From: CAZIWJ01 sp964542855
Lineage (GTDB): Bacteria > Bacteroidota > Bacteroidia > Cytophagales > Cyclobacteriaceae
Assembly (NCBI GenBank): GCA_964542855.1
Contig: CAZIWJ010000122.1
Coordinates: 1-10,519, forward strand
DNA: 10,519 bases
Reading direction: 5' to 3'
Shown: one piece after another, positions 7,354 to 10,519 of the stretch
How positions within the stretch are numbered: position 1 is the first letter of the stretch
Layout of the letters: every line of letters starts with the position of its first letter
The notes under the pieces: model-generated
Databases searched by the model: none
The model's input: only the letters and a program-made list of their open reading frames with translations
Told to the model about the DNA's origin: nothing
Program-made: the position numbers and the translations under genes

Positions 7354-8382
7354 ATGAAATTTTTTAATTGTGCCCTGTTTTTCTTCATTGGGTTTTCCGT
7401 GGCACTTGCCCAGCAGCCCGATTTGCCAAAACCCAAAGTTTTCATCCTCACCACCGGGGGAACCATTGCCAGCGTAAAGGATAAGCCCCTGGTTGAAGGC
7501 TCGGAACTGGTGCAGGCCGTGCCCCGGTTACGTGATTTTGCCAACATCCAGGTGGGGGAGTTTATCCGGATCGGGTCTTCCAAAATGCGGCCCGACATCT
7601 GGCTCGGGCTGGCAAAAAGGATTCACGAAATTATAGAAGCGCAGCCCGGGCTAGCCTGCGTTGTGGTTACTCACGGTACTGATACTATGGAAGAAACTGC
7701 TTTTTTTCTTAACCTGGTACATAAACACGAAACCCCGGTAGTACTGGTCGGCTCCATGCGTTCTTCCAATGCAGTTTCTGCCGATGGGCCGGCCAATTTA
7801 ATCAGCGGCGTGCGAACCGGCATCGACCCGGCAGCAAGGAACAAAGGGGTGCTGGTTGTTATGAACGACAATATTAGTGCGGCCCGTACGCTTACCAAAG
7901 TCAATAACAATCGGGTAGATGCCTTTCCGGCAACTGAAAAGGGGTTCCTGGGTTCGGTCGACGACGTACAGGTATCTTTCTTTCAAACGCCGATTAATCC
8001 TCATACTGTGAATACGGAATTTAACGTGTACGACATCGACAGCCTGCCGAAGGTAGACATCATCCGCGACTTTGCCGGGTTAGACGAAAACATCCTGAAA
8101 TACTACCTGGAACGCCCTTCCGATGGGCTGGTAGTCAGCTCTTTTGCCGGCGGGCGAACGAGTGCTGCCTTCTCGGGTCTGCGGGAGTTACCGGCCAGTC
8201 ATAAACCGGTAGTTATCGCATCCCCAATCAGGGGTGGCCGGATCCAGGGTGGTAACCCGAACGGAACGCCTATTGTAACAGCCAATACCCTGCCGCCGAA
8301 CAAAGCACGCATCTTGCTCATGCTAGCCTTAACCCGCGCCAGTAATGCCCGGCAAATTCAGAATATCTTCGATCGCTACTAA
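7354..8382 (+). CDS. ansB: Type II (periplasmic) L-asparaginase
   Basis: A 342-residue enzyme hydrolysing asparagine to aspartate and ammonia, exported by a signal peptide (residues 1-19 or 20, ending ALAQ). TTGGTIAS (33-40) holds the nucleophile Thr37; IGSS (73-76) the substrate-binding Ser75; VTHGTDTMEET (105-115) the Thr109-Asp110 pair; TKVNN (181-185) the catalytic Lys182. These match Thr12, Ser58, Thr89-Asp90 and Lys162 of the E. coli periplasmic enzyme. The lid after TTGGTIAS is shorter than in E. coli and lacks the Tyr25 equivalent, and the loop GGRIQGGNPNGTP (294-306) has no counterpart of Glu283. The start at 7354 gives a clean signal peptide and an 8-base gap from the upstream stop; a frame start at 7285 would overlap the upstream gene and put 23 extra residues ahead of the signal. 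The symbol reflects family, not proven orthology. Confidence 0.9.
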   Translation: MKFFNCALFFFIGFSVALAQQPDLPKPKVFILTTGGTIASVKDKPLVEGSELVQAVPRLRDFANIQVGEFIRIGSSKMRPDIWLGLAKRIHEIIEAQPGLACVVVTHGTDTMEETAFFLNLVHKHETPVVLVGSMRSSNAVSADGPANLISGVRTGIDPAARNKGVLVVMNDNISAARTLTKVNNNRVDAFPATEKGFLGSVDDVQVSFFQTPINPHTVNTEFNVYDIDSLPKVDIIRDFAGLDENILKYYLERPSDGLVVSSFAGGRTSAAFSGLRELPASHKPVVIASPIRGGRIQGGNPNGTPIVTANTLPPNKARILLMLALTRASNARQIQNIFDRY

Positions 8383-8411
8383 ATGTACATGCTTTTAACT
8401 ACCCAAACCCG

Positions 8412-9836
8412 ATGCGCATTCTTTTTATGATTCCCCTGTTTCTGATGATTTCCGGTTTTACCCCTCAAAACGCAACCGAAACGTCGGCCTCGCAAAAAGA
8501 ACTGGTTTTTTTCGACCATGACGGAGGAATAGACGACCTACTATCGCAGATGCTGCTGTTAACCATGCCTGGAAAGGAAGTGATCGGTATTGCCGTTACC
8601 CCGGCCGATTGCTACATTGAGCCGGCGCTGGAGAGCAGTCATAAAATCTTGCAATTGTTTGAAAGAACAGATATCCCACTGGGAAGGGGGGAATTAAACG
8701 GCGTAAACGCCTTTCCTGCCGAATGGCGGGCCGAACCCGAGGTTGTGAATGCCTTTCCTGAAATGATGAATTTATCGGAAACGCCCGACCCTTACAACTA
8801 CCCAACGGCTACCGAATTATACATTCAACAACTTTCCGCCGCAAACCGGCCTGTTACGATCGTCATTACCGGCCCGTGTTCTACCCTGGTTAACGCCCTG
8901 GAACAGGCACCGGAAATCAAAGACAAGATTAAGCAGGTAATCTGGATGGGCGGGGCCTTTGAGGTACCGGGCAACGTACAGAATTACCAGCACAACGGTT
9001 CGGCCGAGTGGAATGTATACTGGGATCCGGCCCGTTCACAAAAACTGGTGGAAGCCGGTTTAGCACTGGTGTGTGTGCCGCTCGACGCCAGTAACCAGGT
9101 GCCGGTAAGTAAGAATTTTCTGAGCCGGCTGGCCGGGCAGTCGGGTCATGCCCTTTCGGAACTGGCCGCCCAGTACTGGGCTACAACCATCGATACAATT
9201 CCCAGCTACGTATATACCTATTTCATGTGGGATGTACTGGCCATGAGTTATATCGCCATACCCGATGCGTTTACGTTAAAAACCGCAGGGGTACGGGTCG
9301 GGCTGCAACCCCCAAACGAGGGGCAGACGATCATTGACGAAGCAGGGGGTAACCGCATTCAGTATGCCTCGGCAGTGAATAAAGATAATTTTTTTGGTTA
9401 CCTTCTGGAGCAGTTAAAAACCCCGATTATCCTGGATAAGCAACTGGAAATGATGAATACTTCACTGGAAGATAATAAAAAAAATGCGGTGGCCTTTTAC
9501 CGCACGGCCTACGAAGGGAACCCACAAAAAGCAGTGGAATTGTACGTGGGCGACGAGTACATTCAGCATAACCCGGCAGTTAAAAATGGTACAGAAGGCT
9601 TTGTCGAGTACTTTGAACGAATGCAGGATGAATATCCTGAAAAAAGCATTGAGTTTATCCGGGTTATTGCCGAAGGAAACCTGGTGGCCTTGCATACCCT
9701 GCAAACCTGGCCCGGCAATGAGGAGTACGTGACCATGGATTTCTTTCGGTTTGACGGTAACGGAAAAATTGTAGAGCACTGGGACAGCATTCAGCAAATT
9801 CCTGAAAACTCAGCTAATCCAAATAAAATGTACTGA
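8412..9836 (+). CDS. Exported nucleoside hydrolase fused to a C-terminal SnoaL/NTF2-like domain
   Basis: A 474-residue, two-domain protein. Residues 1-21 are a signal peptide. Residues 30-340 are an inosine-uridine-preferring nucleoside hydrolase, which splits the N-glycosidic bond of ribonucleosides. The Ca2+ motif is FFDHDGGIDD (33-42, Asp35, Asp37, Asp41, Asp42), a variant of the usual DTDPGxDD; IWMGGAFEVPGN (177-188) and AEWN (198-201, Glu199, Asn201) bind ribose in relatives; MWDVLAM (272-278) supplies Asp274. The residue before that Asp is Trp, as in purine-specific IAG-type enzymes, where many others have His. Residues about 350-465 form a SnoaL-like cone fold: YIQHNP (383-388), GTEGFVEYF (393-401) and DGNGKIVEHWDSIQ (448-461) are characteristic. 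Ordinary nucleoside hydrolases end after about 310-340 residues, so the extra domain is a real fusion; it is in frame, without interruption. Last gene of the run, 29 bases after the asparaginase stop. Confidence 0.87.
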   Translation: MRILFMIPLFLMISGFTPQNATETSASQKELVFFDHDGGIDDLLSQMLLLTMPGKEVIGIAVTPADCYIEPALESSHKILQLFERTDIPLGRGELNGVNAFPAEWRAEPEVVNAFPEMMNLSETPDPYNYPTATELYIQQLSAANRPVTIVITGPCSTLVNALEQAPEIKDKIKQVIWMGGAFEVPGNVQNYQHNGSAEWNVYWDPARSQKLVEAGLALVCVPLDASNQVPVSKNFLSRLAGQSGHALSELAAQYWATTIDTIPSYVYTYFMWDVLAMSYIAIPDAFTLKTAGVRVGLQPPNEGQTIIDEAGGNRIQYASAVNKDNFFGYLLEQLKTPIILDKQLEMMNTSLEDNKKNAVAFYRTAYEGNPQKAVELYVGDEYIQHNPAVKNGTEGFVEYFERMQDEYPEKSIEFIRVIAEGNLVALHTLQTWPGNEEYVTMDFFRFDGNGKIVEHWDSIQQIPENSANPNKMY

Positions 9837-9850
9837 ACGAATAACAAGGC

Positions 9851-9909
9851 GAAAATAAAACAGCAACTGCCTTACAATTGAAGAATAATTCCAACGCAGG
9901 CAGTCGCTG
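9851..9909 (-). terminator. Intrinsic terminator for minus-strand transcription
   Basis: CAGC-A-ACTGCCT (9861-9872) pairs with AGGCAGT-C-GCTG (9898-9909). In minus-strand RNA the single A/C mismatch becomes a G.U pair, so the stem is 12 continuous pairs, and part of the 25-base loop can pair further. The minus strand then reads TTTTATTTTC (9860-9851), a proper U tract. On the plus strand the stem has a mismatch and no T tract follows, so orientation is clear. It lies 43 bases past the stop of the small minus-strand ORF. Confidence 0.65.
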
Positions 9910-9951
9910 AATGAATGAAGCTAAGGTTTGGTCTTATCTACAAACTGTTGT

Positions 9952-10134
9952 TCAACAATCACCGTTTCCAGGGGCACCAAAGTACGTATCTACCGGTAAA
10001 GGAGTACCGCCAGTACAAGCGTAACTGGCTAACCATTGCCAGTTCCGGGCCTGTACGGCAGGAAGCAGACAAATCAGTGTAAAGAGGGGGAATAGGGGTT
10101 TCCTTTTCATGGCGCACAGTATTTTTTTATTCAT
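9952..10134 (-). CDS. Possible small secreted peptide
   Basis: A 60-codon ORF from the ATG at 10134 (52 codons if the second ATG, at 10110, is used: MKRKPLFPLFTLICLLPAVQ). The N-terminus looks like a signal peptide: KRK, a hydrophobic run, then AVQA as a candidate cleavage site. The mature part would be about 31 residues, from RNWQWLASYACTGG to the end at ...GNGDC, with two Cys, one of them the last residue, and several Gly and Pro. I do not recognise the family; it recalls the short exported Cys-containing peptides common in Bacteroidota. The best support that it is transcribed is the minus-strand terminator just downstream. No good promoter was found upstream. It could also be chance coding in an intergenic region or a remnant. 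Confidence 0.35.
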   Translation of the reverse strand: MNKKILCAMKRKPLFPLFTLICLLPAVQARNWQWLASYACTGGTPLPVDTYFGAPGNGDC

Positions 10135-10217
10135 GGGTACACCATGCCCTGATGAATAAATTGATGAACTGGTGCTGCCCGGGTTTCAGTTGATCACAAA
10201 CAGGTTTCAATTTAAGG

Positions 10218-10233
10218 AACCGGTTAGCCGGTT
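10218..10233. repeat. Hairpin-forming inverted repeat
   Basis: AACCGG (10218-10223) and CCGGTT (10228-10233) form a perfect 6-bp stem with loop TTAG. The rest of 10135-10370, the divergent region between the small ORF and the riboswitch, is AT-rich and shows no convincing gene. No T tract follows on either strand, so an operator or RNA leader hairpin is more likely than a terminator. Confidence 0.3.
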
Positions 10234-10370
10234 GTAGTATCCACGTAATGAATAAGCTGAATGAAAAATGAAATAAGTATTGCAAAAAAAGTTGTAAAAT
10301 AAACTGCCAATCATTAGCATTGTAATCCAAGTCAGTATCAATCCTTCTTTTTTACGATTGCATTGGTATT

Positions 10371-10479
10371 TGATTTATACAGAAGCGTGGAGAGACAGGC
10401 TCGCCGAAGCGCTAGCAACCTGGAAGGTCCAAGGTGCTAATTCCTAATTTCGCTGGGTAAGCGAAATGCATATAAATTA
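10371..10479 (+). ncRNA. SAM-I (S-box) riboswitch aptamer
   Basis: The full aptamer can be traced. P1: 10371-10379 with 10471-10479 (9 pairs, one G.U). P2: AGCG (10384-10387) with CGCT (10410-10413), then GAG (10392-10394) with CTC (10400-10402) enclosing loop ACAGG. P3: ACCTGGA (10418-10424) with TCCA-A-GGT (10428-10435). P4: ATTTCGC (10447-10453) with GCGAAAT (10461-10467). The invariant core segments GAAGC, AGCAACC (10414-10420) and AAGGTGCTAATTCC (10431-10444) match the known class. The P2 loop AGG (10397-10399) can pair with CCT (10443-10445), the expected pseudoknot. S-adenosylmethionine binding should turn down a downstream methionine or sulfur gene. TACGATTG (10353-10360) is one base off the TAnnTTTG box and would start RNA just before P1, but has no TTG box. 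No terminator is visible before the window ends. Confidence 0.9.
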
Positions 10480-10480
10480 A

Positions 10481-10519
10481 ATGTTCAGTCGTATGTCCAT
10501 TCAAAGTCTTTCTTCAACC
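10481..10519 (+). CDS. Possible start of the riboswitch-controlled gene (runs off the window)
   Basis: An ATG at 10481 opens 13 codons without a stop to the window edge (MFSRMSIQSLSST); a second in-frame ATG is at 10493. It begins 2 bases after the 3' strand of riboswitch helix P1. Thirteen codons are too few to identify a product or prove coding, and the real gene may start further right. If it is real, a methionine, homoserine or SAM-related function is expected from the riboswitch. Confidence 0.22.
   Translation, partial: MFSRMSIQSLSST

Noticed and set aside
9861..9909. The 9861-9909 hairpin as a terminator for the plus-strand nucleoside hydrolase gene
   Set aside because: On the plus strand the stem has an A/C mismatch and no T tract follows; the U tract is present only on the minus strand.
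10127..10330. 67-codon minus-strand ORF with a hydrophobic run, overlapping the small secreted-peptide ORF start by 8 bases
   Set aside because: The overlap hints at translational coupling, but the Phe/Leu-rich run is what AT-rich noncoding DNA gives by chance, and no family, promoter or conservation evidence is available.
10448..10466. TTTCGC...GCGAAA hairpin as a stand-alone terminator
   Set aside because: It is helix P4 of the SAM-I aptamer and is not followed by a T tract.

Overview
The window looks like a chromosomal segment of a Bacteroidota bacterium, probably from the Cytophagales side, though the genus cannot be told. The reasons are: no gene has a Shine-Dalgarno sequence before its start; the best promoter match has the Bacteroidota form TTG-N22-TAnnTTTG; most products carry a signal peptide; and the protein families fit (TPR protein with a protease-like head, an AGCS symporter with a long loop, a LYS1-like dehydrogenase). 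GC is near 50% in the genes and lower in the last 700 bases.

Left part (1-4585). A minus-strand gene encodes an exported protein with an inactive-looking trypsin-like head and a TPR tail. It diverges from a sodium:alanine/glycine symporter (AGCS family), which converges, with only 4 bases between stop codons, on a minus-strand saccharopine dehydrogenase-like (LYS1/AASS type) enzyme.

Middle part (4809-9836). Four plus-strand genes encode enzymes with export signals: an imidazolonepropionase-like amidohydrolase with its own promoter, then after 221 bases a tight three-gene run of alpha/beta hydrolase, type II asparaginase, and nucleoside hydrolase fused to a SnoaL/NTF2-like domain. The set suggests nutrient scavenging or metabolite clean-up in the periplasm, releasing ammonia, aspartate, bases and sugars. 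The joint role is inferred.

Right part (9837-10519). A strong minus-strand intrinsic terminator lies downstream of a short minus-strand ORF for a possible secreted peptide of about 30 mature residues. At the edge, on the plus strand, is a complete SAM-I (S-box) riboswitch aptamer: P1-P4, the conserved core and the P2-loop pseudoknot can all be traced. It should control a methionine or sulfur gene mostly or wholly outside the window; an open frame begins 2 bases after the aptamer and runs off the end.

The points most worth a second look are the nucleoside hydrolase-SnoaL fusion, the riboswitch whose P1 abuts a possible start codon, and the small ORF with its strand-specific terminator. I found no phage, IS element, CRISPR array, tRNA or rRNA.
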